NCBI GenBank assembly: GCA_025453975.1
Contig: JALOPI010000002.1
Span: 1-64,000 of the forward strand
DNA from: Syntrophobacteraceae bacterium
GTDB taxonomy: Bacteria; Desulfobacterota; Syntrophobacteria; Syntrophobacterales; Syntrophobacteraceae
Reading direction: 5' to 3'
Length of the DNA stretch: 64,000 nucleotides
In this document: piece after piece, positions 44,806 to 54,690 of the stretch
Position numbering within the stretch: the first letter of the stretch is position 1
Layout: each line of letters opens with the position of its first letter
Program-made: the position numbers and the translations under genes
Notes under the pieces: generated by a model
Database searches by the model: none
What the model saw: only the letters and a program-made list of their open reading frames with translations
Told to the model about the DNA's origin: nothing

Positions 44806-46059
44806 ATGGCGAGGAAGCGCGACGAGCGAAGCGGGGAGCTCCGATGCTCCTTCTGCGGCAAGGGTCAGGACGAGGTGAAGAAGCTCATAGCCGGTCCTAC
44901 GGTTTATATCTGTGACGAGTGTGTGGAGCTGTGCAACGACATCATCGCCGAGGAATACGAGCGGGAGGAGGCGGCTCGAGCCACGTCCATCCCGAAGCCG
45001 GTCGAGATCAAGTCCATTCTGGACCAGTACGTCATTGGCCAGGAGCGGGCCAAGAAGGTCCTCTCCGTGGCGGTGCACAACCATTACAAGCGCATCGAGC
45101 TCAAGCTGGACAAGAATGATGTCGAGCTACAGAAGAGCAACATCCTCATGATCGGTCCCACGGGCTCGGGGAAGACCCTCCTGGCCCAGACCCTCGCCAG
45201 GATCCTGAATGTCCCGTTCACCATTGCCGATGCCACGACCCTGACGGAAGCGGGATATGTCGGTGAAGACGTGGAGAATATCCTGGTCAGCCTCATTCAG
45301 GCCGCGGACTATGACATCGAGAAGGCCTCCCGGGGGATCGTCTACATTGACGAGATCGACAAGATCGCCAAGAAGTCCGATAGTCCTTCCATCACGCGCG
45401 ATGTCTCGGGGGAGGGTGTTCAGCAGGCTTTGCTGAAAATCCTCGAGGGCACGGTGGCCAATGTCCCCCCCAAGGGCGGGCGCAAGCACCCCCAGCAGGA
45501 ATTCATCAAGATCGATACGACCAACATTCTCTTCATATGCGGTGGAGCCTTCAACTATCTCGAGACCATCATCCAGTCGCGGGTCGGAGTGAAAGGCCTG
45601 GGCTTTGGAGCCGAGATCCGCAGCAAGCAGGACAGGAACGTGGGGGAGGTCCTGGGGAAGGTGCAGCCCGAGGATCTCATCCGGTTCGGCCTGATTCCCG
45701 AATTCGTAGGACGGCTTCCGGTCCTGGCGACGCTCAACGAGCTCACCGAGGATGAGCTGGTGAGCATCCTCACCGAGCCCAAGAATGCGCTGGTGAAACA
45801 GTACAAGAAGCTGTTCGAGCTGGAAGACGTCAGACTCCGGTTCACCGATGGCAGTCTTAGGGCCATCTCCAAGGAGGCCCTGAGAAGGAAGTCCGGGGCC
45901 AGGGGGCTGCGCTCCATCATGGAGAACATCATGCTCGACATCATGTATGATCTCCCGTCGCACCCTGAGATTCAGGAGTGCATCATCAACGAGGATGTGA
46001 TCTCCAAGCAGGCGGTCCCCTTGCTGCTTTACAGGAATCAGACTCAGGAGTCGGCATAG
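44806..46059 (+). CDS. clpX: ATP-dependent Clp protease ATP-binding subunit ClpX
   Basis: ATG 44806 follows GAGGAGGG. The 417-residue AAA+ unfoldase has the N-terminal zinc finger (C14, C17, C36, C39), Walker A G-P-T-G-S-G-K-T, Walker B V-Y-I-D-E-I-D-K, the G-Y-V-G-E-D pore loop and the I-G-F-like ClpP-contact segment ([10 protein letters not shown]). Length is usual. It delivers proteins to ClpP encoded upstream. A leader with its own -10 box suggests separate control from clpP. Confidence 0.97.
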   Translation: MARKRDERSGELRCSFCGKGQDEVKKLIAGPTVYICDECVELCNDIIAEEYEREEAARATSIPKPVEIKSILDQYVIGQERAKKVLSVAVHNHYKRIELKLDKNDVELQKSNILMIGPTGSGKTLLAQTLARILNVPFTIADATTLTEAGYVGEDVENILVSLIQAADYDIEKASRGIVYIDEIDKIAKKSDSPSITRDVSGEGVQQALLKILEGTVANVPPKGGRKHPQQEFIKIDTTNILFICGGAFNYLETIIQSRVGVKGLGFGAEIRSKQDRNVGEVLGKVQPEDLIRFGLIPEFVGRLPVLATLNELTEDELVSILTEPKNALVKQYKKLFELEDVRLRFTDGSLRAISKEALRRKSGARGLRSIMENIMLDIMYDLPSHPEIQECIINEDVISKQAVPLLLYRNQTQESA

Positions 46060-46290
46060 AGCCCCTGTTTGGGGATTCGTTGATGGGCGCCGTCGGTGGT
46101 GGGGTGAGCCCCCATGCCGAGGTGAAGCACGCGATCTCGATTCAGGGTTGTACCTCAGCTCAGATCGGGCTGTGGCCCGCGGAGGCGGAACTGATGAGTC
46201 AGGCTCCTCAGTGTGGAGTCGGCTGCAAGGCGAGCGTCTCGCGGGTGCCCCGCCCTCAGGCAAGGCATTGAATCCGAGGATGAATGGCCC

Positions 46291-48741
46291 ATGTTTAAAC
46301 TGACACGAAATAAAGACGATCAGCAGTCCTCCGCTGGAAATCTCGTAATGCCGCTTTTGCCCTTGAGGGACATCGTGGTGTTCCCCTCCATGGTGGTGCC
46401 GCTCTTCGTGGGGCGTGACAAGTCGGTCAACGCTCTGGAGAAGGCCACCGGAGCCGACAAGAGGATCTTTCTGGCCGCCCAGACCAAGGCCAAGACGGAC
46501 ACGCCCAGCGAAGGGGACATCTACCGCGTCGGCACGGTGGCCAATATTCTTCAGATCCTGAGGCTGCCCGACGGCACGGTGAAGGTGCTGGTGGAAGGGG
46601 ACCATCGGTGTCGGATACAGCATTTCATTCCGAGCCCGGATCACTTCATGGTGCAGCTGGAGCCACTCGAGGAGTCCGATGACGACAGCGTCACCATCGA
46701 GGCGCTCAAGCGGAGCATTCAGACGGTCTTCGAAGCCTACTCCAAGCACAACAAGAAAATCACCCAGGAAGTCCTGGAATCGGTGGCCGCCATCGGCAGC
46801 CCTTCGAAGCTGGCGGATACCGTGGCGTCGTACATGCCGTTCAGCATCGATGTGAAGCAGAAGCTCCTGGAAATCACCCAGGTGGCCCAGCGGCTGGAAA
46901 AGCTGTTCGGGCACATCCGCGCCGAGATCGACATCACCCAGACGGAAGAGCGTATCAAGGGCCGCGTCAAAAAGCAGATGGAGAAGACGCAGCGGGAGTA
47001 TTATCTCAACGAGCAGATGCGTGCCATCCAGAAGGAAATGGGGGAGAAGGACGATTTCAAGAGCGAGCTGGAGGAGCTCGAAAAGCGCATCAAGCGCAAG
47101 AAGCTGACTCAGGAAGCCGCGGCCAAGGTGAGGGCCGAGCTCAAGAAGCTCAAATTGATGTCGCCCATGAGCGCCGAGGCCACGGTGGTGCGGAACTACA
47201 TCGACTGGATCCTTTCCCTGCCGTGGTTCGAGAAGACCAAGGACAAGCTGGATATCGACGAGGCGACGCGGATCCTGGACGAGGACCACTATGCGCTGGA
47301 GAAGCCCAAGGAGCGCATCCTCGAGTACCTGGCGGTACAGGCTCTGGTCAAGAAGATCAAGGGGCCCATCTTGTGCTTCGTTGGTCCTCCGGGTGTCGGG
47401 AAGACATCGCTGGCCAAGTCCATTGCCCGCTCCATGAACCGCAACTTCATCCGGCTGTCCCTGGGCGGCGTCCGGGATGAAGCGGAGATACGGGGCCATC
47501 GGCGCACCTACATCGGGGCGCTTCCAGGAAAGATCATCCAGAGTCTCAAGAAGGCCAAGAGCAACAACCCGGTCTTCTGCCTGGACGAGATCGACAAACT
47601 GAGCATGGATTTCCGGGGCGATCCGTCGGCGGCGCTTCTGGAAGTGCTGGATCCCGAGCAGAACAGTGCCTTCAACGACCATTATCTCGATCTGGACTAT
47701 GATCTTTCGGAGGTGTTTTTCATCACCACGGCTAACAACCTTCATGCCATTCCGGCACCACTGAGGGACAGGATGGAGGTGATCCAGATCGCGGGCTACA
47801 CAGAGTACGACAAGCTCTGTATCGCCAGGGATTTTCTGGTGGCCAAGCAGTGCAAGGCCAACGGGCTCAGCGTCGAGAACCTGGAATTCACCGACGACAT
47901 CCTCCTGCACATCATCCGCCATTACACCAAGGAGGCCGGTGTTCGGAACCTCGAGCGCGAGATCGCGTCGGTGTGCCGAAAGGTGGCCAAGGAAGTCGTG
48001 CGCCAGGGCAAGGATACGCGGGTCGAGCTGTCCGAGGAGCTCATCCAGGAGTATCTCGGCATCACCAAGTTCCGCTACGGGCGGGTCGAGGAAAAGGACG
48101 AGGTCGGTCTGGCCATGGGACTGGCGTGGACCGAGTTCGGAGGAGATATTCTGGGGATCGAGACCGTGACCATGCCCGGCAAGGGCAAGATCACCATCAC
48201 GGGCAAGCTGGGCGAGGTCATGCAGGAATCGGCCCAGGCGGCTCTGAGCTATGTGCGGTCGCGGTCCAAGCAGCTCCGGATCGAAGCCGATTTCTACCAG
48301 AACCTGGACATTCATGTCCACGTCCCCGAAGGCGCCATCCCCAAGGACGGCCCTTCGGCTGGAATCACCATGGCCACATCCATTGTGTCCGCCCTGACCA
48401 AGGTTCCGGTTCGGAGCGAGGTGGCCATGACGGGTGAGATCACCCTGCGCGGAAGGGTTCTGCCCATTGGCGGCCTGAAGGAGAAGATTCTGGCGGCTCA
48501 CCGGGCTCTCATCAAAAAGGTGCTCGTCCCCAGGGAGAACGCCAAGGACCTCAAGGATATCCCGGCGAAGATCCTGCAAGAGGTGGACATCGAGCTGGTG
48601 GAGCACATGGACGATGTGCTTCGGCAGGCTCTGGCCGTTCAGAGCGACACCGATCTCTTCACGGAAGCCGAGGCGGAAGGGAAAGAGCCGGTGCTGTTCG
48701 AATCCGAAAAGACGCTGGGTGAGGAGATCCGAGCCCACTGA
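46291..48741 (+). CDS. lon: ATP-dependent Lon protease
   Basis: ATG 46291 is chosen (GAGGA upstream); the longer frame is not family-like. The 816-residue protein has the N-terminal substrate domain with [12 protein letters not shown], the AAA+ module with Walker A G-P-P-G-V-G-K-T, and the protease domain with the Ser/Lys dyad S689 (D-G-P-S-A-G) and K732. It degrades misfolded and regulatory proteins. The 230 bases between clpX and lon hold only a small CCCC/GGGG hairpin near 46065. Confidence 0.97.
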   Translation: MFKLTRNKDDQQSSAGNLVMPLLPLRDIVVFPSMVVPLFVGRDKSVNALEKATGADKRIFLAAQTKAKTDTPSEGDIYRVGTVANILQILRLPDGTVKVLVEGDHRCRIQHFIPSPDHFMVQLEPLEESDDDSVTIEALKRSIQTVFEAYSKHNKKITQEVLESVAAIGSPSKLADTVASYMPFSIDVKQKLLEITQVAQRLEKLFGHIRAEIDITQTEERIKGRVKKQMEKTQREYYLNEQMRAIQKEMGEKDDFKSELEELEKRIKRKKLTQEAAAKVRAELKKLKLMSPMSAEATVVRNYIDWILSLPWFEKTKDKLDIDEATRILDEDHYALEKPKERILEYLAVQALVKKIKGPILCFVGPPGVGKTSLAKSIARSMNRNFIRLSLGGVRDEAEIRGHRRTYIGALPGKIIQSLKKAKSNNPVFCLDEIDKLSMDFRGDPSAALLEVLDPEQNSAFNDHYLDLDYDLSEVFFITTANNLHAIPAPLRDRMEVIQIAGYTEYDKLCIARDFLVAKQCKANGLSVENLEFTDDILLHIIRHYTKEAGVRNLEREIASVCRKVAKEVVRQGKDTRVELSEELIQEYLGITKFRYGRVEEKDEVGLAMGLAWTEFGGDILGIETVTMPGKGKITITGKLGEVMQESAQAALSYVRSRSKQLRIEADFYQNLDIHVHVPEGAIPKDGPSAGITMATSIVSALTKVPVRSEVAMTGEITLRGRVLPIGGLKEKILAAHRALIKKVLVPRENAKDLKDIPAKILQEVDIELVEHMDDVLRQALAVQSDTDLFTEAEAEGKEPVLFESEKTLGEEIRAH

Positions 48742-48776
48742 GCCGGCAAGGCTCATGCGCTGACAGATCGATGCTG

Positions 48777-48825
48777 GCCCCGCCTCCCATCCGCTGGTGC
48801 CGAAGGATGAGGGGCGGGGCTTTTT
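48777..48825 (+). terminator. Intrinsic terminator after lon
   Basis: GCCCCGCC (from 48777) pairs with GGCGGGGC (to 48820), with further imperfect pairing inside, and is followed by TTTTT. Confidence 0.85.
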
Positions 48826-48849
48826 CATGTCCGGTCTGGCGATGAGGGA

Positions 48850-49869
48850 TCAGCTCTCGTGATGCCGCTGATGCCCTTTTCGGGCGATGCGAAAGTAGAC
48901 GCTTCCCGCATGGGCATAGGCCTCGATGGAGTGGGCTTTCACAAGATCCTCCACGGCCTGCTCCATCTGGCCCGACGGGACGGAAAGGGAATGAGCCATC
49001 TCTAGAGCAGTGCAGGGTCTTCTCCCCACGAGGGCGAGGATGCGTGACTCCAGTTGCCGGTCTTCCCCAAGGCAGGTCTTTTTCCCGTGGTAGCTTCCCA
49101 CGATCGTTGTGTTGGAGCCGGCAAACAGGGATCGCGCGCGCTCCATTTCGGTCTCGGATAGGCCGGCGACCCCGGGGAGCGCCGGGGGACGCACCACGGT
49201 GTTGAGCTCCACGGCATCGGGGCGAATGGTCTCCATCACGCGGGCCAGCTTCCGGATCTCGGTCGGGAGGTCGTTGTGGCCGGCCACCAGCAGGATCTCC
49301 ATGTGCAGTCTTCCCCGATATTCCCTCCTGAAGGCATGCAGCCCTTCCAGCACCAGATCCATGGTCACTCCCTCGCAGGGGCGGTTGATCCTCTCGAAAA
49401 TGGCGGGTGTCACGGCATCGAGGGAGGGGATGACGAGGTCGGCATGCTTGAGATCATGGCGTACGGACGGGTCCCAGAGGAGGGAGCCGTTGGTGATCAC
49501 CGCCAGAGGGAGATCGGGGAATCCATGCTTGATCATCGCGAGGAGATCGCCCAGAGCTGCGTAAAGCGTGGGCTCCCCGGCGCTCGACAGCGTCAGGATA
49601 TCGGCTGCTCCGGGGTGGTCCGCGCAGTGGCGCCGAAGGTCCTCGAAGACGCTTTCGGGGGGGAGGAAGAGCTGCCTTTCCATCGTGAGGAGGGTGGTTC
49701 GGCCGGACTCACAGTAGATGCAGTCGAAGCTGCAGGTCTTGGGGGGGATGACGTCGATGCCGAGGGATCGCCCCAGTCGCCTCGACGGGACCGGCCCAAA
49801 AATGGTATGCGTCCCGGTGCTGGCGGAGCCTTGAAGCCGGTGAGTGGGGGATGGGGATGCGACTCTCAT
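48850..49869 (-). CDS. Radical SAM protein (TYW1-like, COG0731 group)
   Basis: ATG 49869 is chosen; a longer frame exists to 49920. The 339-residue protein has F-G-P-V-P-S-R-R-L-G-R-S-L-G-I-D then the radical SAM cluster motif C-S-F-D-C-I-Y-C, followed by S-S-A-G-E-P-T-L and I-T-N-G-S. A C-terminal winged-helix-like stretch closes the protein. Homologs are widespread in anaerobes and of unknown substrate, though related to tRNA wybutosine enzymes. It is convergent with lon and follows a MerR gene on the same strand. Confidence 0.88.
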   Translation of the reverse strand: MRVASPSPTHRLQGSASTGTHTIFGPVPSRRLGRSLGIDVIPPKTCSFDCIYCESGRTTLLTMERQLFLPPESVFEDLRRHCADHPGAADILTLSSAGEPTLYAALGDLLAMIKHGFPDLPLAVITNGSLLWDPSVRHDLKHADLVIPSLDAVTPAIFERINRPCEGVTMDLVLEGLHAFRREYRGRLHMEILLVAGHNDLPTEIRKLARVMETIRPDAVELNTVVRPPALPGVAGLSETEMERARSLFAGSNTTIVGSYHGKKTCLGEDRQLESRILALVGRRPCTALEMAHSLSVPSGQMEQAVEDLVKAHSIEAYAHAGSVYFRIARKGHQRHHES

Positions 49870-50065
49870 GGGAATGCGCTCTTCCGGACGCCCGCCGCCA
49901 GATTGTTGGACCGCGACCACGCTCCCGGGTCATTTCCATCGATCCGCGGGGCAGCCAGTCGGGCACCCTGAAGTCAGCCTGCTGTCGTGGCGGCGGGGGG
50001 CTGTCCTGAGGTCAGCGCGGAGCGGAGAGGCGAGGTCCGTTGCCGTTGATGCACCTCCGCCCCCG

Positions 50066-50497
50066 TCAGGAGCGGCTCGTGCCTTGAGCCCTGGCCGCCA
50101 GGACGTGGTTCATTTTGTTGAGATAGACCTCGCATTCGGAGCAGACTTGATGGTTGTCCTTGCACGATCTCGGCATGAGATCCCAGCAGGGCACCGGAAA
50201 ATTGAGAATGGCGGGACAGTCCTTCCGGGCGTCCTCGCCGCATCCCCTGATCTCCCAGCAAGGTGCAATGGTCAAGAGCTTCTTGATGCCGGCGATGTTC
50301 AGGCCCTCGTCGGACAGAAGCTTTCGCAGGCACTTCAGCCATTGCAGATCGTTGTTGGAATAATAGCGCTTCCCACCGCGTCGAGCCGGTTTGACGAGAC
50401 CTTCCTGCTCGTAGATCCTCAGAGTCCTGGGATGAATGTCCAGGAGCTCGGCGACGATTCCGATGGGGTAAAGGGCTTTCTGCGTTTCGACATCCAT
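50066..50497 (-). CDS. MerR family transcriptional regulator with Cys-rich tail
   Basis: ATG 50497 with AGGAGG upstream gives 143 residues. The MerR helix-turn-helix is clear: P-I-G-I-V-A-E-L-L-D-I-H-P-R-T-L-R-I-Y-E and R-R-G-G-K-R-Y-Y-S. The region after the dimerization helix has eight Cys in C-W-E-I-R-G-C, K-D-C, P-C-W-D-L, S-C, V-C-S-E-C, the paired C-W style seen in Desulfobacterota proteins. It may bind metal or an Fe-S cluster. It is HspR-like in its N-terminus. Its promoter lies between it and ilvD. Confidence 0.9.
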   Translation of the reverse strand: MDVETQKALYPIGIVAELLDIHPRTLRIYEQEGLVKPARRGGKRYYSNNDLQWLKCLRKLLSDEGLNIAGIKKLLTIAPCWEIRGCGEDARKDCPAILNFPVPCWDLMPRSCKDNHQVCSECEVYLNKMNHVLAARAQGTSRS

Positions 50498-50550
50498 GAC
50501 CTCAAACCTCCTGCTTATGTTCCTCACAAAGTCAATTAACTTGGGCCAGA

Positions 50551-50579
50551 TTATAAAACTTTAACTTTCGGCTGTCCAA
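50551..50579 (-). promoter_or_regulatory. Sigma-70 promoter of the MerR gene
   Basis: On the minus strand TGGACA (50579-50574), 17 bases, then TATAAT (50556-50551). The spacer has an AAAGTT direct repeat that could be an operator. Confidence 0.7.
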
Positions 50580-50626
50580 TGTTTTCCCGGCCTCATTGCA
50601 GCTGAGCCGCTGTCAGCTTTTTCCCC

Positions 50627-50656
50627 TTGTCACTCCTGCTGGAATCCATTTACTAT
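50627..50656 (+). promoter_or_regulatory. Sigma-70 promoter of ilvD
   Basis: TTGTCA (50627-50632), 18 bases, then TACTAT (50651-50656), 77 bases before ilvD. A small AGCTGA/TCAGCT hairpin with T-run (50600-50622) lies just upstream. Confidence 0.55.
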
Positions 50657-50732
50657 GTTGAGCTGGGTTCAGCTGTCAAAGAGGAAAAATGCACATGCTC
50701 ATTGATCCGCCATCCATGCGGGAGAAGACCTG

Positions 50733-52409
50733 ATGCGCAGTGATGCCATGAAAAGCGGAGTGGAGAAGGCCCCTCATCGCTCATTGTTGAAGGCCATGGG
50801 GTATACGCAGGCCGAGCTGGATCGGCCCCTGATCGGAGTGGCGAATTCATTCAACGAGATCATACCCGGTCATATCCATCTGGATAAGATCGCCGATGCG
50901 GTCAAGGCGGGAGTTCGGCACGCCGGGGGAACTCCGGTGGAGTTCAGCACCATCGGCGTGTGCGACGGTATCGCCATGAACCATGCGGGCATGCGCTATT
51001 CCCTGGCCAGTCGGGAGCTCATCGCCGATTCGGTGGAGGTCATGGCGACGGCTCACCCCTTCGACGGCCTGGTCCTCATCCCCAACTGCGACAAGATCAT
51101 CCCCGGCATGCTGATGGCCGCCCTGCGCCTCAACATCCCCGCCATCGTCGTGAGCGGCGGTCCCATGCTGGCTGGGAAAGTCGGTCGCAGGCCGGTGGAT
51201 CTCATCTCGGTCTTTGAAGGCGTGGGGGCCCTCAAGGCGGGTCAGATCTCCGAGCACCAGCTGGCCGAGCTGGAAGACGAGGCGTGCCCCGGGTGCGGTT
51301 CCTGTGCCGGGATGTTCACGGCCAACTCCATGAATTGCCTGACGGAGGCCCTGGGTCTCGGGCTTCCCGGGAATGGGACGATTCCGGCGGTGAGCGCCGC
51401 CCGGATCCGGCTGGCCAAAATGGCCGGCATGCGCATCATGGACCTGGTCGGGAGGGGTGTTCTCCCCAGGGACATCGCCACTCTCCAGGCATTCGAGAAC
51501 GCCATCGCCGTGGATATGGCCCTGGGCTGCTCGACCAACACGGTCCTTCACGTTCCGGCCATCGCCCATGAGGCTGGCATCCACCTCAGTCTCGACCTTT
51601 TCAACGAGGTCTCCTCCCGTACGCCGCACCTGTGCAGTCTGCGGCCGGCCGGCCCGCACTTCCTGGAGGATCTCAACACCGCGGGCGGAGTCCAGGCGGT
51701 GATGAAGGAGCTTTCGGCCCGCGGCCTGATCCACCCCCAGGTCCCGACGGTGGCGGGAAGGACCGTGGGAGAGAACATGGATGCGGCGCAGGTGCTGGAT
51801 CCTGAAGTGATTCGTCCGCTGAGCCGGCCGTACCACGAGGAGGGCGGGATAGGGGTGCTCTATGGCAACCTGGCTCCCGAGGGGGCGGTGGTGAAGCAGT
51901 CCGCCGTCGCACCCGAGATGATGAAGCGCCAGGGACGCGCCCGGGTGTTCGAAAGCGAGTCCTCGGCGGCCGAGGCGATCCTGGGCGGCAGGATCCAGGC
52001 GGGGGACGTGGTGGTCATCCGGTACGAGGGGCCCAAGGGCGGACCGGGGATGCAGGAGATGCTGACCCCCACGGCAGCCATCATGGGCATGGGGCTTGGC
52101 CGGGATGTGGCGCTCATCACCGACGGGCGGTTCAGCGGCGGGACCCAGGGCGCTGCCATCGGGCACATCTCGCCCGAGGCGGCGGTGGGCGGCCCCATTG
52201 CGCTGGTGGAGGAGGGAGATGCGATTCTCATCGACATTCCCGGCAAGAAGATGGAGCTCCTGGTGGATGCCGGGACACTGGACGAGCGCCGCCTCCGGTG
52301 GACTCGTCCCGCACCGAGGGTCCGCACGGGTTATCTGGCCCGGTACGCTCACCTCGTCACGTCCGGAGCCCGGGGCGCCGTCCTGGAAATCGAGGGTGGA
52401 AACCCTTGA
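50733..52409 (+). CDS. ilvD: Dihydroxy-acid dehydratase
   Basis: The 558-residue Fe-S enzyme dehydrates 2,3-dihydroxy acids to 2-oxo acids in valine, isoleucine and leucine synthesis. Cluster and active-site segments are visible: [29 protein letters not shown] and the late [11 protein letters not shown]. Start ATG 50733 has GGGAGAAG upstream; the second Met (50748) is less likely. It has its own promoter. Confidence 0.97.
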   Translation: MRSDAMKSGVEKAPHRSLLKAMGYTQAELDRPLIGVANSFNEIIPGHIHLDKIADAVKAGVRHAGGTPVEFSTIGVCDGIAMNHAGMRYSLASRELIADSVEVMATAHPFDGLVLIPNCDKIIPGMLMAALRLNIPAIVVSGGPMLAGKVGRRPVDLISVFEGVGALKAGQISEHQLAELEDEACPGCGSCAGMFTANSMNCLTEALGLGLPGNGTIPAVSAARIRLAKMAGMRIMDLVGRGVLPRDIATLQAFENAIAVDMALGCSTNTVLHVPAIAHEAGIHLSLDLFNEVSSRTPHLCSLRPAGPHFLEDLNTAGGVQAVMKELSARGLIHPQVPTVAGRTVGENMDAAQVLDPEVIRPLSRPYHEEGGIGVLYGNLAPEGAVVKQSAVAPEMMKRQGRARVFESESSAAEAILGGRIQAGDVVVIRYEGPKGGPGMQEMLTPTAAIMGMGLGRDVALITDGRFSGGTQGAAIGHISPEAAVGGPIALVEEGDAILIDIPGKKMELLVDAGTLDERRLRWTRPAPRVRTGYLARYAHLVTSGARGAVLEIEGGNP

Positions 52410-52502
52410 AGCCCGGGGGATGGGGGTGCTCATTGCGTCGGATGGGGGATTCAGGCGGGATCGGTTTGAGCGAATCCTGATTCAAGAGAGGATGTGACCT
52501 CC

Positions 52503-53327
52503 GTGGGGTACGTCTTTCGCTTAGAGGATGCCCACCGGTACCAGGATTGGCTCGCCACCGAGCCTGGCCGGTCCGCCGCGGCCATCGAGAAGGAGGTCCT
52601 CCGGCGGGTGTGGTCTCCCGTGCTGCCGCAGACCGTCCTCGAGGTCGGATGTGGCACGGGGCTTTTCCTGGAGTGGCTGGCGGGATTCGGGCATCAGGTG
52701 ACGGGTCTCGAGCCTTCGCCTCACATGCTGGAGATCGCCCGAAAACGCATTCCTCCCAGGGTTTCCCTGGATCGAGGCTTTGCCGAGGACCTGCCGTACG
52801 AGGACAATGCCTTCGACACGGTGGCGCTCATCACCACCCTCGAGTTTGTGGACCATCCCCGGCGGGCCGTGGAAGAGGCCTGTCGCGTGGCCCGGCGTCA
52901 CGTGCTGCTGGGGGTTCTCAACAAGTATTCCATCATTTCCGTCCAGCGGTGCATCGAGAGTCTCTGGCGAGCCTCTGTCTACCGAAAAGCCAAATTTTTT
53001 GGAGTTTTGGAGCTTCAGCATCTCGTGGCCGATGTTCTGTCGGGTCCGGTTCCCATGAAGTGGCGGACCTGCCTTTGCTTCCCACTGGTCTTGCTGCGCT
53101 ATCTGCGCTTCATCGAGCGATCCCGCTTCCTGCACTGGCAGCCGTTCGGACATTTCATCGCCATGCGGATCGACATGAGCTACCCCATGAGGACCATTCA
53201 GGATCCCCTCCTGCACGATCTGCCGTCGTCCGTCGCCCGGCCGGGGTTTCATGCGTCGTGCTGGCTTTCGACGCCGCCGCGGAGGGGGCATCCGAGGGAC
53301 AACAGCCATCCCCACGGGGCAGGCTGA
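52503..53327 (+). CDS. Class I SAM-dependent methyltransferase
   Basis: GTG 52503, 10 bases after GAGAGGA, gives M-G-Y-V-F-R-L-E-D-A-H-R-Y, the usual opening of this family; GTG 52494 is too close to the ribosome site. The protein of about 274 residues has motif I V-L-E-V-G-C-G-T-G-L-F-L, then L-E-P-S-P-H-M and A-F-D-T-V-A-L-I-T-T-L-E-F. Acceptor is unknown. It follows ilvD by under 100 bases and may be co-transcribed with it. Confidence 0.85.
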   Translation: MGYVFRLEDAHRYQDWLATEPGRSAAAIEKEVLRRVWSPVLPQTVLEVGCGTGLFLEWLAGFGHQVTGLEPSPHMLEIARKRIPPRVSLDRGFAEDLPYEDNAFDTVALITTLEFVDHPRRAVEEACRVARRHVLLGVLNKYSIISVQRCIESLWRASVYRKAKFFGVLELQHLVADVLSGPVPMKWRTCLCFPLVLLRYLRFIERSRFLHWQPFGHFIAMRIDMSYPMRTIQDPLLHDLPSSVARPGFHASCWLSTPPRRGHPRDNSHPHGAG

Positions 53328-53427
53328 CCGTCGGCATTCTTCCCGGCTGACGAGGTGCCGTGGGATTCCCGCCGCTCCACCGGGTGGAGCCCTGACCGAT
53401 TCAATCCCTTGAGCTCAGGAGGTCCCC

Positions 53428-54441
53428 ATGAAGGAGGCCATGCTTTACCGGAGGCTGGAATCGGAGACGGTGGAATGCTTCCTGTGTGCCCAGCGCTGCA
53501 CGATCAAACCGGGGAAGCGCGGCAGGTGCGCCGTCCGGCAGAACGACGGGGGGATCCTGCACAGTCTCGTCTATGACCAGCTCATCGCTCAGCATGTCGA
53601 TCCCATCGAGAAGAAGCCGCTTTTTCACTTTCGTCCCGGCTCCAGGAGTTATTCCATCGCCACGGCCGGGTGCAACTTCCGGTGCCTTTTCTGTCAAAAT
53701 GCCGATATTTCCCAACTTCCCCGGGAGCAGCATCTCATCCCCGGGCGGCGGGTGCCCGCGGCGGATGTCGTCGGGGAAGCGTCACGGAGCGGATGCACGA
53801 CCATTTCCTACACGTATACCGAGCCCACGGTTTTCATGGAGTATGCTCTGGATGTGGCGAGGATCGCCCGTGGAGCGGGGATGGGCAATGTGTTCGTCAG
53901 TAATGGCTACATGACCGCCGAAGCCATGGAGGTGCTGGCCCCGCTTCTGGATGCGGCCAACATCGATTTGAAGGCCTTCAGCGACGAATTCTATCGGGAG
54001 CAGTGTGGAGCCCACCTTCAGCCCGTCCTCGACACGCTGCGCCTCATGAAGGGATGTGGGATCTGGGTGGAGGTGACCACCCTCCTCATCCCCGGGCTCA
54101 ACGACGATCCCGGGGAGCTGCGGCAGCTGGCCCGTTACCTGGTGAGCCTCGGTCCGGAGATCCCCTGGCACGTGAGCCGCTTTCACCCGACCTACCGGCT
54201 CCTGGATCGACGTCCAACGCCTGTGGAAACGCTTCGGATGGCTCGACGGATCGGGCTGGAGGAGGGACTCCATTACGTGTACACGGGAAACGTGCCCGGG
54301 GATGAGGGGGAAAGCACCTACTGCCACTCCTGCGGAGAGGTCCTGATCGAGCGCTTCGGTTTTTCGACCCGGTTTCGAGGTGTCGAAAATGGAGTCTGCA
54401 TCGGATGCGGGATGGCCATGGCGGGGGTTGGGATTCCATGA
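53428..54441 (+). CDS. amrS: AmmeMemoRadiSam system radical SAM enzyme
   Basis: The 337-residue protein has an N-terminal C-F-L-C-A-Q-R-C-T-I segment, the radical SAM motif C-N-F-R-C-L-F-C-Q-N, and a C-terminal pair C-H-S-C-G-E and C-I-G-C-G-M that could bind a further cluster or Zn. This is the layout of the AmmeMemoRadiSam radical SAM protein (PflA-like). Its usual Memo-like and AMMECR1-like partners are not in the window. Start has AGGAGG nearby. Substrate is unknown. Confidence 0.92.
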   Translation: MKEAMLYRRLESETVECFLCAQRCTIKPGKRGRCAVRQNDGGILHSLVYDQLIAQHVDPIEKKPLFHFRPGSRSYSIATAGCNFRCLFCQNADISQLPREQHLIPGRRVPAADVVGEASRSGCTTISYTYTEPTVFMEYALDVARIARGAGMGNVFVSNGYMTAEAMEVLAPLLDAANIDLKAFSDEFYREQCGAHLQPVLDTLRLMKGCGIWVEVTTLLIPGLNDDPGELRQLARYLVSLGPEIPWHVSRFHPTYRLLDRRPTPVETLRMARRIGLEEGLHYVYTGNVPGDEGESTYCHSCGEVLIERFGFSTRFRGVENGVCIGCGMAMAGVGIP

Positions 54442-54690
54442 TGCGGTCCCGGCGGAGAGGGCATCCCGATGGCCGCCTATACTGCCGCGATGCTTTCCTG
54501 GCTTCTGCTCCGTGGGTTGATAAGCCCCCTGCGCTGACCCGGATTCTGCTCCATTCCTGCCCTGCCCTCCTGTGATTTCCCGAGCTGACGGAAAGACGGA
54601 AAACTTCGAAGTGCACCCGGGGCCCCCCTATGGTAGAAGAAGAGCCTGGCGTTTTGTCAGCTCACATCTCAAGCGAAAAGGAGGCTACTC

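Noticed and set aside
45127-48828. Antisense frame of over 1200 codons opposite clpX and lon
   Set aside because: It is a shadow of two unmistakable genes and contains no recognisable domain.
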